64,000 nt of DNA from Marisa cornuarietis (Eukaryota > Mollusca > Gastropoda > Architaenioglossa > Ampullariidae). Below the pieces are notes generated by a model that saw nothing but the letters and a program-made list of their open reading frames with translations, made no database searches and had not been told where the DNA came from. The stretch lies in the NCBI GenBank assembly GCA_004794655.1, contig SMMW01000041.1, forward strand, positions 434,001 through 498,000, read 5' to 3'. Positions 51,101 to 63,234 of this stretch are shown in pieces (the stretch's first letter is position 1; each line of letters opens with the position of its first letter). A program made the translations under genes and the position numbers.

Positions 51101-54100
51101 AAGCCTACATACCTATTCAAAATGAAAGACAAAAGTTGTGTACAGGGTAAAAGCCCAAGAAGTGTGTAAATAATGGGAATCTTTTTTCTAGTTTTTTACC
51201 AACCTGATTTTTTGAGTTTCCATGCCTCCTAAGAAATCGGACGAACTCCTTGCGATCACACTTCTTTACGAGAACCAAGTCAATGTTGCCATCAGACAGA
51301 TGAGTAACCTTACTAAGACCTTGAGGTGCAATGTCACAGTTCCCAGGTAAGGAAAATATACACACATTCATGAAACTGCCTTTGACTGTACTCCATGGAC
51401 TCTCTTGACTAAGTTCTGCAAATAGGAGAAATGATTGTGCTTATACTTTGTAATGATATGCTAGTTCATATATTGGCATTTATTAGTGGGTGTTACTTGT
51501 GTGCTTTACTTTTCTTGGAACTTACATACTAATTTTTTTTTATTTTTAAAAAGGTCTGGCCATGTAAAAATATTTTCCAAGTGCTTGAATAAAGCTCAGT
51601 TACAGTTTTCCAAAAATGTGGATGAATATTTCCTTCTGTTCTCAAAATAGAGGCCTACAAACATCACCACACAAAGAAAGAGGTCAAAATTATGTCACAT
51701 TTGTACACAAGCATTATCATATGGTCCCAGCTCTCCCACTGGCTGAGGCATTCACATTGTAAAGGTAAGGTACAGGTAAAGGTCATCCCATAACCTTTTC
51801 AGGTCGTTGGGGAGTGAGGTGTTAGAGACCCCACTTTTCTCGGGGCCAGCTTTTACATGAGGGTGGTGCCAATCTCCTCTCCCTTGCTGCCGTACCTTCC
51901 CCAACCCTCTATGGAGTCAGGTACCCATTCCCGTCAGCTGGGTCGACTGGGGGAAGTATGCTGCGCTTATTGGGAATTGAACCAGCGCGCTCTCGGTTCG
52001 GACGCCAGTGCTTTAACCACTCGGCCATCCGCTTCCCTATGTAAACTTAACTGTGTACATTCTGAACTTCTGAGTTGTTTGCAGGTGTGTATCCCAGGAA
52101 CAAAAAGGGGGAATTCACCCACATTTGTGGAAATAGTGTCACATGCTGACCTTTACCCAATCCTTAGAAAATGTGTACCTCACTGGATCTTTAAAGCATG
52201 CAGACATTCATGTATCCATGCTGTAATTGAGACAATTCCATTAGCTGTATATGCACACAGGCATGCCTGACATGCATACACTAATAACAAATACCTAATC
52301 TCTCACACATGTCAGTCTGGAATCAGAGTTGAAAAGAAAATGGTTAACAGGAACTGTGCAGATGAAATAGCTCACCAATCACAGATCCTATGCTGGATGT
52401 TGAGTCATTGAGATGTAGCTCCTGCACTACATCTTTGACAGGACTGGAAGATTCCCGCTCCTGTTTAATACCACTGCAAAGCTGACACCTACAAATAAGG
52501 TTAACCATGCACCGTCACTAGATCCTCACCATGTTCTGGGATATGAATTTCTCTACATGTGAATGCATGCTTATAAGAATTTTTACATAGACACATGTAT
52601 ATGTGCGTGGATACTTTGTGTGTAGGTGTGCCCATTAGCACACGCATATATGAACGTGGGTATGCACAAGTGTGTCTGCACGTAAGTGTGTGATTAAGCA
52701 CATTCACATATGTAGAATTATTTGTTTAATCCATTTATAGCAACATGATTTTGAGACATGAGCAGCACCATGAAATGCTATATAAGGTTTCAAGATGAAA
52801 GCATATAAAGCAAAAAAATCACTAATTAAAACAATTTTACTGTTTCAAATCCCTTTCTCCTAACCCACTCCACCACTGACGTGGGTACGTATTCACATTC
52901 TATCATTAAAACTTACCCTGTTCTACAAACCTGAGACATATTTTGACTCGTGATATTGGGTGAGGGTATGTATTCAATTTCACAGTCATATGACCTGAAA
53001 CAAATTTATTCTTAGATATTATTTACTCTAAGAATACTTTGTGAACAAATAAACGAATGAAATTATTCATATCTACAGTTTAAAACTACAACACTTCTGT
53101 TTTATGGGTCTTTTCTACTTCTCCATAAATTCTCATTACTTAATGATCTTTTAGAATCTAGATTACATGGCTTTAATACATCAGCAGTGTATCATCAATG
53201 GGCAGCTGAAAAGGTTGCATGTTGATAAATGGAGCCAGTGTGCCAAGTCATTTACTTACAATTAAATTATATATTTTTACAATTATAAACCCTTTATGTT
53301 TTTTAAAACAAAAACTTACACCAGAACATTAGTCTTAGCTCACTCCTGATGGATCACTGCACTGATTATGAACACTTTTTTCCTTGCACAGAACATGCTG
53401 TTAGTTAATTTGTGACCCTAATAAAAACATTTTTCTACCTATTCAGCATTCATAAAGGGAAGTAGTTCTGTATCAGTAGATTAAGCATTTTGCCACCAGG
53501 ATTTACCTTCCTTGAATAGATATATAGATTGGATGTAGATATTAAATTTAATTATAAAAATTTGGATTTTCTCAAAGTATCCCCCTTTTTTAAATTCAAA
53601 ATGGTGGTCCATTCAGTACCTTGGGATAAATGTCATCCTGGGTTATATTTTCTGTAATAATAATTGATTTATATATAGCACATTTCTTCACTTTAAAGTA
53701 GGCCTCAATGCACTTACTAAAGAACATAACAAAGTATACAAATATAGATTGAACATAGTATGCATCAGAAACAAAAACAAATTTACAAAACTACAAATTT
53801 ACACAGACATAACAACACAGCAGCAAATTAAACAAGCAAGATATTGCTGTTTAGGCATAATAATACAAAAGCTGATTTGAACGTTTTGTATGAAGTGTTT
53901 TGAATGAACTTCCTGAGGCACATGGTTGTCTAATCTAGGCCTAAGGAACTATGTATACTCCATACAAATAAGAACAATCCAATTCTTCTGTACTATCGGA
54001 GAATTTTACTCGACATTTCTATCTTTTTTCTTTTTTTTTATTCTTGTGTGATTTGATGTGTGTTTTTAGAGGTAACTCATAATGCAAGGCTAACAGAATG

Positions 54101-57100
54101 AGTTATGACAGCCAGAAAGTAATGTTTGAAGGAAGAAAAATCCTGAAGCTGCTAGAAACATTATTTTTAAAACATGTTTTATTGCAGACGTGCACATTCT
54201 TCCTTGTGTTCACAAACTAAAATGCTCTAGACACCCTTTAGGTAAGTGGATGGTTTGAGCTGTGCTGGAAAAAAAGCATGAAGAAGAACTGCATATTTGC
54301 TTTGCTCATACTTTTTAATACACAATGTATCCCTGAATAGACATGGACCAAACCAGCTATATAAATAGAAAATATGACAAAACAGCACTGACTAATTTAA
54401 TAATGAAGTCATAATTTATATCACATGCTACTTGCCTCAGCTTTGAAGATGTAAGTGCTTTTAGAAAAGCAGCCTCGATCTTTCTTGAACCAAGTGCCCT
54501 GTAACGTTTCATTAATTTCAGGACATTTCCAGCAAAGCCATATTGACAGTTGAAAGCCCACTGACTAAATATTTCAGGTGTGTATATGGAGCACACATCA
54601 ACAGGAGTCCAGTGTCCTGTAAAATACACACAAAGATATATTTAATGGCAATTGGTAATTACCCTGTAATGATGGTACTGATGTTGTTATATCATGGGTA
54701 CTAATGCTGTTATATCATGCTTTTTTATGACCCAATCATGTGAAAGTTTAATTGTGTACATTTTTGCATAAATTTGGCAGCACAGGTGACAAGTAATATA
54801 TGAAGGAAAGAAAAAAGGAATTCTTAATGTAAGATCACACGCAGGATGGAAGAAGAAAAATCTTGTAATTTTATGTCTGAATTATGATGCCTGATTTGCA
54901 TCTTTATATTTTATTGCTTTGTGCTTTTGTTGGCACAATTCATAGTTTTATAATGACTAAACTAACAATAGAAAAAAAGAAGCTGTGAAGATTGTTCTTC
55001 CTTGTTATAAACAATGTTTGCTTAAGAAATACTGTGAAAAGATCATAGCTTACTGTACTTCAAAGGCTCCAAACTTATGGAGTGAAAAGTATTTCAATTA
55101 CTTTCACTCTATTGCAAAGCCCCCCCCCAAAAAAAGTGACCTGTTGTGTGGTAAAGATTTACAACAATATTTGTTATTATGAATGTGTGTAACTATACTT
55201 TTACAGGCTCCTGATGGAAATAAGTACTCATACAGAAAAAGGGATCTGTTATTCCATTTGTGGCAGTCTTAACAAAAGCATATATGCACACACATACATG
55301 TACACATATACACCTCTCTTACCAAATACTATATGCAGTGCTGCAGTAGCTGGATCTGCAGTGCCCATGACTGAGTGTGCAATGTGATTAGTTTTGCCTA
55401 AAACAAAAATTCACAGCAAAGATGAAGCCCATCAGTATCAAATGCTTAGTATCACTTTTCTTTGCTGCTGTTAATGAAAATTACCATCCAGGCTTATACA
55501 TTTCTGACAAGAGTTAGGCTTCACTACTTTTAGTTTACAGAGAAGTGCAGAATGAAAGACAAATTTTTATTTACAAAGGTGAGAGAACAAGCAAAAATTA
55601 TGTTTTTTGATATCTAGCCCTCACCCTATCAAGGGGAAAATATGCTAATGTATTACCTTACTCAAAAACAAAAGGCGCTACACCAAACAAGAAGGAATGA
55701 AAGATTATGTTACAAAGGTGTAAAGTGTTATCCCACTTTTACAGATATTGTAAATGGAGAAAGGAAGATGATTGCTTTGAACACTTACAAGAGGCCTCCT
55801 CAAAGCCCCACGTACCACTTCTACAAAGTGGAAGGGTAATCAATGGTCAACTAACTGGGCAATGTAGAAAGGTTTCTGAACTTGAGGCTTTAAAAAGTAT
55901 GTGTTTAAGTTTCGACAACATTTTTTACTTGTGGCCAAGATATGACGGGACTATGACAAACTGTTATCAACAGTAACACCCACAAGTTTATGGCTGTGAG
56001 AAAGTGAGAAAGAAAGAGAGGGAGAGCAGGATTAGAGAGCAATCTCCTGGTATAATACAAAATGTGTACAGCATACATGTGAACATTATTTCACAAAGCA
56101 GCTTAAAGCATGATTTACATGCACACTCTCATTAATTAATCAATCTAATCAAAAGAGAGAAAAGGAAAACAAAGGTATGCAGAACTTCTGCCATTAGAAA
56201 CAAAATGTACATAGCTCAGAAAATTTACATCCCCTAAAAATAAAACTCGTTTTTTGAACTCCAGTAGGAAATTTTAATTTGACTCTCTTCCCAAAATGTA
56301 ATAAAATCATAATTTTGTAAGTAAAATTATTTATGCTTTTTGTCTACACTCTTACCTACTGGAATGATGCCAAGTGGTTTAAGTGCCTTTACAGGCATGA
56401 ACCCATGTTTCAGTTCCACATCACCTTCCTTCTGTGATTTGTTCAAAAGAGCATTCATTACAGCATTCACTGTGCCATCTCCACCCATTGCAACTATGCT
56501 GCAATATAAAAATGCAAACTTTAACCCATTCATCTGACTTCACTCAATCTTTTTTTTTTAAAGGGACATGAGTTTTCAACATGCAAAAGGTTTTCTGTCC
56601 CATTGCCTTGGTGCTTAGCTTGTTATGTATAGATACGAGATCTGTCTGAAAAGTAACAGGACTGGGTGTGCCATGTGAGCTCTGGGTGAAAGAGGACTAA
56701 GTGTGTTGTGTTATCATCTAACATTATATTTTAGTCAATCAGCAAGTGTACAAAGAGATTCTGCAACATTTGCTTTGCTCAGTGTGCGAGAAGAGACAAG
56801 AGTTGTGGCAGGACAAATCACGGCTGTTTCATCACAACAATGCACCTGCACAACACCCTGAGCATCCAGGCAGTTTCTGGCGGAGAAAAAAACCGCCATA
56901 CTGGAAAACCTTCCTATACCCTTGATCTTGCTCCATGTGACTTTTTTTTCTTTTATCAAGGGGATCATCAAGGGGACTGGTTTTAAAGGTGCGGAGGCCA
57001 TTAGTTTGTTGAAGAGACAAACGCAGAACAGGTCCTTAGAGTACATAGCAGCAAGACTGACATTAGCCAAGCAGACATTAGAGATTATTTGTTTATATAA

Positions 57101-60100
57101 ACCTCCTCCATCTAAAACGAATTAGCTTTCAGATTCTCTGTTTCATGAGGAATTCGCTATGCTGCTGGACAGTTTACTTACAAAGGAGAAGTTTCTTATT
57201 TTGGGGGATGTAAATTTTCATTTGATAGGCCTCAAGATAGTGATGTGAAGCGGTTGATTGAGGCTTTAGATAGCTGTGGTCTTTGTCAGCTGATTGATAA
57301 ATCAACTCATAAACTTGGACACATTCTTGACTGGGTTATCACTCATGCACCATCAGAGTCTCTGGTCAAGTCAGCTATTGTAGAGGATTTTCTGATTTCG
57401 GACCATTTTGTGCAGTCCTTGGTGACTGATCTTTCTCAGCCAAGTCGTAAAAAGACATCTGTTTTGTGTAGAGATTTGAAGAAGATTGATGAACGTTTTC
57501 AGAGAAGACCTGCTTCAGTCTAAGTTGTTATTATATAGTAGTATGGGGTATGGCACGCACAGACACAGGTACACACGCATTGCACACACACACACACACA
57601 CACACGTACAGGGATAGAAAGGTAGGTGACATACCTTGTGACCGAAAGAGAGTGGGAGGGGGTTGGGGAAAACCACTGGCCGAATGGCGACCCGGCCGAA
57701 GGAGAGCGGAAGGGGGTCGCCTAGTAACAAGGACAGGGCTTCTAGAAAAGTCGGGTATGAGGGGGATAAGAGGGTGAGAGAGGGAGGAGAGAAGACAGTC
57801 GAACGGAGAGAAGAGAGGTGGGAGGATCGCCCCACCAAGGAGTTGTTAGAGCTTGATGTATATGCTTTCGCCTAGTCAGACATACCCTCTGACGCGCTAG
57901 TAAATCTGAACCCACGACGGTGTTGTGTTTTCATTGTGGTGAGACTGAGAGCGAACCTCATCCCACCCTGTTACAATTAGATCCTCGACAGATGATGAGT
58001 TAGCAGAATTAAATAATCAAACTTTATTAGAGCTGCTTGATAAGCATGCGCCCACAGTTAGTAAAATTGTTGTAGATAGACCAGATTGTGTGTGGTTTTG
58101 TGGGGGGGGGGGGTTGAGTAAAACCAAGAAACAGAGACAGCTGGCAGAGAAAAAGTGGAGAAAGACCAAATTTGAGATTGACAGACAGCTGTATAAGTTG
58201 CCAGAAATAAATATGTTGGTGCTGTAAAAAAGGCTAAATCTTTATTTGTACAGGAGCAGCTATAGAGGCTGCTAGTGGAAATCCCAGAAAGACTTTTGAC
58301 ATTGTGAACAGCTTGCTAGGTAAGAACGGAACTAGTCCTGTTCTTCCTGAGGTGGATGACAAATCAGCTGCTGATCAGCTGTCTTCCTTCTTTGACAATA
58401 AAATAAAGGATATTAGTGTTGGACTTGAGAATGCAGCTTGTGAGTTGCCAGAGTGTGAGGAAGACTATTCTGTGCCATTTGCTGGTGTACTGCTGACTTC
58501 TTTCACGTGTATTGACGAGCGTTATTTGAGGAAACGTAGCGAAATCAACTAAAACTTCATGTGCTGTGGATCCTATACCAACAAAATTTATTCATAAGTT
58601 TTTGGATATTTTATTTCCTATCATTTTGGACATTATTAATGCCAGTTTGAGAGCAGGTTGCATTCCACGGTGTTTTAAACAGGTTGTTGTGAAGCCCTTG
58701 TTGAAGAATACAAACCTGGATCCATCTGACTGTAAAAACTATCGTCCAGTTTCAAATTTTGCATATATTTCCAAGTTACTTGAGAGGGCGGTCGCAGAGC
58801 AGCTTATGACCCATTTTAATACTTATGGGTGCCTAGATAAATTTCAGTCAGTGTAGTGTCCTGGCTTCAACAGTGGCTAGGATTGCACTTCAACAACTTG
58901 AATCTTGTGTTGCTGGTGAAGGCCTGGATGACCAGGAATCGTCTTAAACTCAACGACGACAAGACAGAAGCGTTACTGTGCAGTCCCAGGGCCAGACGGG
59001 AGCAGATCGGCATTAGTGCTGTGCAGGTTGGTGATGCCTCCATAGCCTTTGCTGACTGTGTACGGGACCTAGGGCTTTAATTGATTCAGAGCTCTCCATG
59101 TGTAACCATGTTAGTTCTATTGTGTCAAAATCCTACTACTTTTTGAGGACTTTAGGTAGATTATGGCCCATGCTGACTCAGGCTGCTGCGAATTCAATCA
59201 CTTGCTCTGGCTACCATCATATCGAGATTATAGACGCTGTTATAGTGCATTGTGGGGTATACCTGCTACACAGTTAAATCGACTCAAAGAGTCCAAAACA
59301 CAGCCGCAAGGATTGTCACTCGTGCAATTCATCCACTAAGCACATCAGCCCTATTCTACGGAGTCTTCACTGGCTCCCAGTGAACAAGCGTCCTACAAAG
59401 TGCTTTTGATTACTTAGTCCTGCATGTTCAAAACTGGTCTTCACTATTTGCAAGAGGTAGTTCCTCCTTACCAGCCATCACTTCGCCTGTGCTCTGGCTC
59501 CCAGTCACGCTTCTGTCTCCCTGCAGTGGAAAACACAAACAAGAAGCGCACTGGAGCCAGGGCCTTCAAAAACGCTGTGCCTAATCTGTGGAATGCCCTG
59601 CCATCGTCACTGTCCACCATCACCTCAGCAACCACTTTTTGGAAAAAGACTGAATTAAGACTTATTTATTTACCTAAAACGGACTTCAACAACCAAGCAC
59701 CACTTCTGTCTTTATTATTTTTTTGACTTTCCTGTTGTTTTATTTTTTTCTTCTCTTTCTGTTTTTGCTGCGCATTGAGCATTCTTCTGAATGGATACCT
59801 GGGCATTATAAATGGACATCATCACCAAGAGAGCCATAACAACGTAACTGAGGGTCATCCCAGAAGAATCCTTCCAGCAGTGCACAGAATCATGGCAGAG
59901 AAGGATGGAAAAGTGCATTAAATTCAAGGGGGATAAGCTTAAAAGGGAAGTTTGTAGTTTGTTGTTTGAAATTGAAATAAATTATTTGTATACAGCAAAC
60001 CCTTCTTCTCATTTTGCTGGAATAGATATTTTCCTCTAAGTTATGCTTCTTATCTACCTGTGAATACCTTACCAGTCAAAATCATCCAAGTTAATATGCA

Positions 60101-62815
60101 TCATGTCCTGCATCACCTGCTCACTGTGACCAATCTCTGTAAACAATATGTTAAAGGCAGACAAATGGATAGTTTCTCAAGAACACACATGCATGTCCCC
60201 ATGAACACAATTCACGTGGTCTCCACCTGTCTACCTATAATTCAACACACACACACACAACCATGCATCTGCACACACTCATGAATACATATGTACGTGC
60301 ACACACAAACAGTCATACACACTGTGTTTTAAATTTATCAATACATTCGTTCCCCTAATGATTTTTCACAGAGAGAATTTAAACATTTCTGTCTAATCCA
60401 TCTAAATAAATAAAAAATCACAGGGATTAAAACTCCTTCCCATCTAAGCTAATATTCACGAAACATATATGGTTTCAAACTTCTCCATGCAAGATTTTTT
60501 TCCAGCAGAAAGAATGGTGTGATTTTGATGATCAACATATACTAAACTGTACTCAAAATATATATAGGAAGAATGCTTTCTGCTGGTTATACTGTCTGAC
60601 TAAATTTACAGAAATGGAGGACTTTATCACTTAAGCACAGAGAATATAAGTTGTCTTTTATGCTACTTACCACTAAGGTCCACAGCTATGCAAGCTGTTT
60701 TGAAGATAGGAAGAATTTTACTCTTGTATATGCTCTTTCCATGGTTGTCGCCAGCATGGCTTTGGAGAAATAGTTTGACATTTTTTGGTCGATTTGGAAT
60801 TGCTGAGGAAATAGTTAAAATTCTACGTGAGCATGAGACAAATAGCTGATTCAAATATCATTTGTTATGAATCATAATTTTGAGATCAATGTGAATTAGG
60901 TAACCACTGACATTTCTGAAAATTAAATGAACAGAAAGTTTGAAACAGAAAAGTTATCTATAATAAAATCTATTTTAAAAAAGTCAATCATGAAGAATAA
61001 CAAAGACATTATAAATAACTTATATTAAGTATTCCTAAAATGTTCTGTCTGTTACATGATTTCTTTATGTTCAAGAGCAATAAATCAAATTAAACAGTTT
61101 GATTTCACCAGAATTACAGTTTGAAAGTTCATCGCACTTGCATATTATTTGTTGTTGTAATGACAGTATATGCCATTGAAATGACAGCTATGGGTTAAAT
61201 ATTTTTTAATATTGTTGCAAATTTGTTACAAGGTTCTCATAAATCTATTAATGAAGCTATAAGTATTCACATTTAAAGATTTTTAAAAAAATGCTTAAAA
61301 CAATCTTTTCCTTTAAGAAACAGGTCTAAAATAATCTGTTATTACCAAGATATACTTACAATATATATAATCTCCTAACTGCTGTGTCCATTTTGTACAT
61401 ATCTCTACACTTGGGTGTTCAAAGTAAACTTCTTTCACTTGCATAACATTAGGGTCTTTATGCTCAAATGTGAAAAGACCAAACCCTAGCACGTATCCTT
61501 CATTCTCCTTCTGTCCTGATTTTTGGCGACGTTTTATACAGGCACCAAATACTTTTGACAGTTTGACATGATTTTGTGATTCTCTGGTGGAAGATGAAGA
61601 CCGATGCCTTCTAAAAAATGATGTCAAGTTTCCAGATCTTTTGCGCATTCCTAAGAAGAAAGCAATCATATCTAAAATGATAAAATGCATTATATGGTGA
61701 TGAAGAGTGCCATTCCCTAATGGCTCAGCGTTTTACAAGAAAAAACAACACGTACACTAGGAAAATAAAAACAGCATAACAAGATGCTGTATTATCTTAG
61801 GAACATACAATCAGTCAAAAGCGTAGTTGAACAAATCAGCCTGGTATCGAAAGACTGGTCAATTATGATAATGGATTTTTTTCTCTTTTTTGGTGTCTAT
61901 AATGAATTGAGGCTGAGAAGCAAAAGACAATAAATATTTCTAAGGCTTCAGAATACTCACAAAAAAAGATTTACGCTTATAAGATTTTCTGAAATATATG
62001 TAGTCCTCTGACAAATAGATCTCTAGGGATAACGGTGAATTTCGGCAAGGAGAAAGTGCTGAAAAGACTACATGAGTAATACAAGTTGCTAATGTTCAGA
62101 TTAAAAAATCAAATGTGATGTCAATAACATGTTCCAAAATGTGTGTCTGAATTTATTTTGTGAGAAAAGCATAAGTAGATTCAGTACTAGAAATGAATTA
62201 ATTGTTCGAGTATTGATACACTGTGAAGTTCGGTATGAAAGACATATTTTTATTCCTCATGGTTTGATAGAAGGAAAGTGTCCAGATCCTCAAAAAGAGT
62301 CAATCAAAGGGAGACATACTGCATGCCAGGACAGTAGCTTTCAATATTTACAATGTCCTTGCTTTGTGGTGGAAATAGAGATATTACAATACTGATAACT
62401 TAATTTTCTGTTAAGTATAATTTTGTGTATTTCATCGTCTTTCACTTTCTAAAGTCATCTTTGGCTAAACAGTCTACATCAGCACACACACACACACACA
62501 CACACAGAGAGAGAGAAAGAGAAAACGAATACGCTTACTGTCTTTGTTCATGAAGTCCCATCGGACTTCCCCGACAACGAAGGAGGCTGTTACATCAAGC
62601 CCCTGTCCGTTCATATGAAACATATCGGACAGCTCCACATTTTGGCTTGTTGTTTCAACAGAGTTATTTAAAAGACTTGCTGCTGGAGTGCTTTTCGGTC
62701 TAGACGACGTCTGCCCATCAGTCGTTTTCCTGCGCTCAGCTGAACGTTGACCCGGCGGCTTACCTTTGGGCAATGGAGTGCTTTCTTCGTCAAACGTGTG
62801 TAAGCCGTCGTCCAT
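48126..62815 (-). CDS. CERKL: Ceramide kinase-like protein, complete (13 exons)
   Basis: Coding exons in gene order: 62815-62539, 61650-61360, 60802-60671, 60136-60073, 56498-56356, 55397-55323, 54616-54436, 52994-52917, 52488-52376, 51415-51204, 50823-50464, 48802-48615, 48216-48126. Phase is kept throughout, giving 734 residues; human CERKL is about 530-560. Order of parts: low-complexity N-terminus; PH-like region (exons 1-2); diacylglycerol-kinase-type catalytic core with MGGDG at residues 259-263 and GIIPVG at 298-303; CxxxCxxC at 411/415/418; conserved FMNVCIF..IAPQG and NSKNQFDFPF blocks; acidic run at 604-614; basic helical tail. The FDFPF, AHS and EIEYIP segments favour CERKL, but the Cys motif is a CERK trait, so an ancestral CERK/CERKL-like identity is possible. 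CERK phosphorylates ceramide; human CERKL has no proven ceramide kinase activity. Intron 7 uses a GC donor. A possible poly(A) signal is at 47653-47658. Confidence 0.9.
48217..50463. other. CERKL introns 11-12
   Basis: Apart from exon 12 (48615-48802), this stretch is AT-rich intron with no recognisable gene or transposon. Short ORFs at 48909-49124, 49187-49387 and 49451-49702 have no coding character. Confidence 0.5.
51760..52037 (-). repeat. tRNA-derived SINE
   Basis: On the minus strand the unit starts GGGAAGCGGATGGCCGAGTGG with a box A (TGGCCGAGTGG) and, about 40 bp on, a box B (GGTTCAATTCC), a Ser/Leu-type tRNA head. About 200 bp of unrelated body follow, ending in an ACCTTT-type tail at 51760-51785. 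It lies in CERKL intron 9. The anticodon arm is not tRNA-like enough for a functional gene. Confidence 0.8.
53650..53990 (-). repeat. LINE 3' tail remnant
   Basis: TAATAATAATTGATTTATATATAGCAC at the left edge and the following AC-rich block resemble the 3' UTR tails of the CR1/L2-like LINEs elsewhere in the window, here on the minus strand in CERKL intron 7. Very degraded. Confidence 0.4.
54434..54439 (-). other. GC-AG intron donor (CERKL intron 7)
   Basis: On the minus strand, exon 7 ends CTGAG at 54436, followed by GCAAGT. No GT donor here keeps the frame, while the GC donor gives exact phase (AG+G = Arg) into exon 8. AG|GCAAGT is the strong consensus of the minor GC-AG class. Confidence 0.75.
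56636..56995 (+). mobile_element. mariner fragment, 5' part
   Basis: TACGAGATCTGTCTGAAAAGTAAC is a mariner-type terminal repeat. Downstream, in shifting frames, are FHHNNAP (about 56,830) and LDLAPCDFF (about 56,925), the D,34D region. The 3' end is lost against the LINE starting near 56,995. It lies in CERKL intron 4 and belongs to a different subfamily from the 8.1-kb copy. Confidence 0.7.
56995..59815 (+). mobile_element. CR1/L2-like LINE, decayed, split by an LTR-like repeat
   Basis: Plus strand: endonuclease LEYIAARLTLAKQTLEIICLY (about 57,035) and KLGHILDWVITHAPSES (about 57,310). It is interrupted at 57526-57975 by the LTR-like repeat, then LNNQTLLELLDKHAPTVSK (about 58,005) and RT LDPSDCKNYRPVSNFAYISK (about 58,720). 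After an internal deletion come RLKLNDDKTEALL (about 58,940) and GARAFKNAVPNLWNALPSSL (about 59,555). The short UTR ends near 59,815. Numerous stops. Confidence 0.78.
57526..57975 (-). repeat. LTR-like dispersed repeat, copy B, nested in a LINE
   Basis: This is the same unit as at 12019-12475, in reverse orientation, starting TGTAACAGGG at 57975 and ending ATAACA at 57526. It interrupts the endonuclease region of a CR1/L2-like LINE, so it inserted after the LINE. A (CA)n run at 57582-57605 lies inside. Confidence 0.55.
60137..62538. other. CERKL introns 1-3
   Basis: Apart from exons 2 and 3 (61360-61650, 60671-60802), this is AT-rich intron. A plus-strand ORF at 62129-62395 is open for 88 codons but matches nothing I recognise and is antisense to the gene. 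A (CA)n run lies at 62482-62506, 30 bp inside intron 1. Confidence 0.45.
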
Positions 62816-62989
62816 AGTGCTTCACTTTGGACTGCCCACTGGTTCTGCTTTTTCTTGCGGATACAAATTATGTACAAGAAAGCAGCACAAGAGTAGATCA
62901 GAGGCTACTTCCGTTTCACCGCACTGGGCCTGTCAAACTGTTCGAATTTCATAGGATAAAAATATGCTGCTGACCACAGGATGGCGTCC

Positions 62990-63002
62990 GTTGCTTAGTA
63001 AC
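62990..63002. promoter_or_regulatory. RFX-type X-box
   Basis: The sequence GTTGCTTAGTAAC fits the RFX X-box pattern RYYNYY-N(1-3)-RRNRAC with a 1-nt spacer. It lies 175 bp upstream of the CERKL start (minus strand) and 46 bp upstream of an ATG at 63049 on the plus strand. X-boxes that close to a start codon are typical of ciliary genes. The match is exact; function is inferred. Confidence 0.5.
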
Positions 63003-63048
63003 GTGTAAACATTAGGCAAGCGTTACAGATAGGCGCGTACTGCATATA

Positions 63049-63234
63049 ATGTCTGGGATCCCTCGCACAGACCGAATTGTGGATGACCTGCATTTTGTTT
63101 TTCTAGCTATTGTCGATATAAAGAGTCGTAAAACTGTTCATTATTTGTGTCATAACTTCCTCAACTTAAAAATGGGCAGCGTGCATGTCCTATGGTGCCA
63201 ACTACATCTAGCTAGACCTCTATACAAACAATGA
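63049..63234 (+). CDS. Possible first exon of an unidentified gene
   Basis: An ATG 46 bp downstream of the X-box opens a 61-codon frame. The first about 28 codons read as ordinary coding sequence, followed by a possible donor (GAGTC|GTAAAA, about 63130). I do not recognise the protein. If real, the gene is divergent from CERKL and runs off the right edge. A second short plus-strand frame at 63657-63860 is Lys/Asn-rich and equally unassigned. A chance ORF is quite possible. Confidence 0.25.
   Translation: MSGIPRTDRIVDDLHFVFLAIVDIKSRKTVHYLCHNFLNLKMGSVHVLWCQLHLARPLYKQ

Noticed and set aside
51975..52037. tRNA gene
   Set aside because: The tRNA-like head continues into a SINE body with a tail, and the stem pairing is imperfect.
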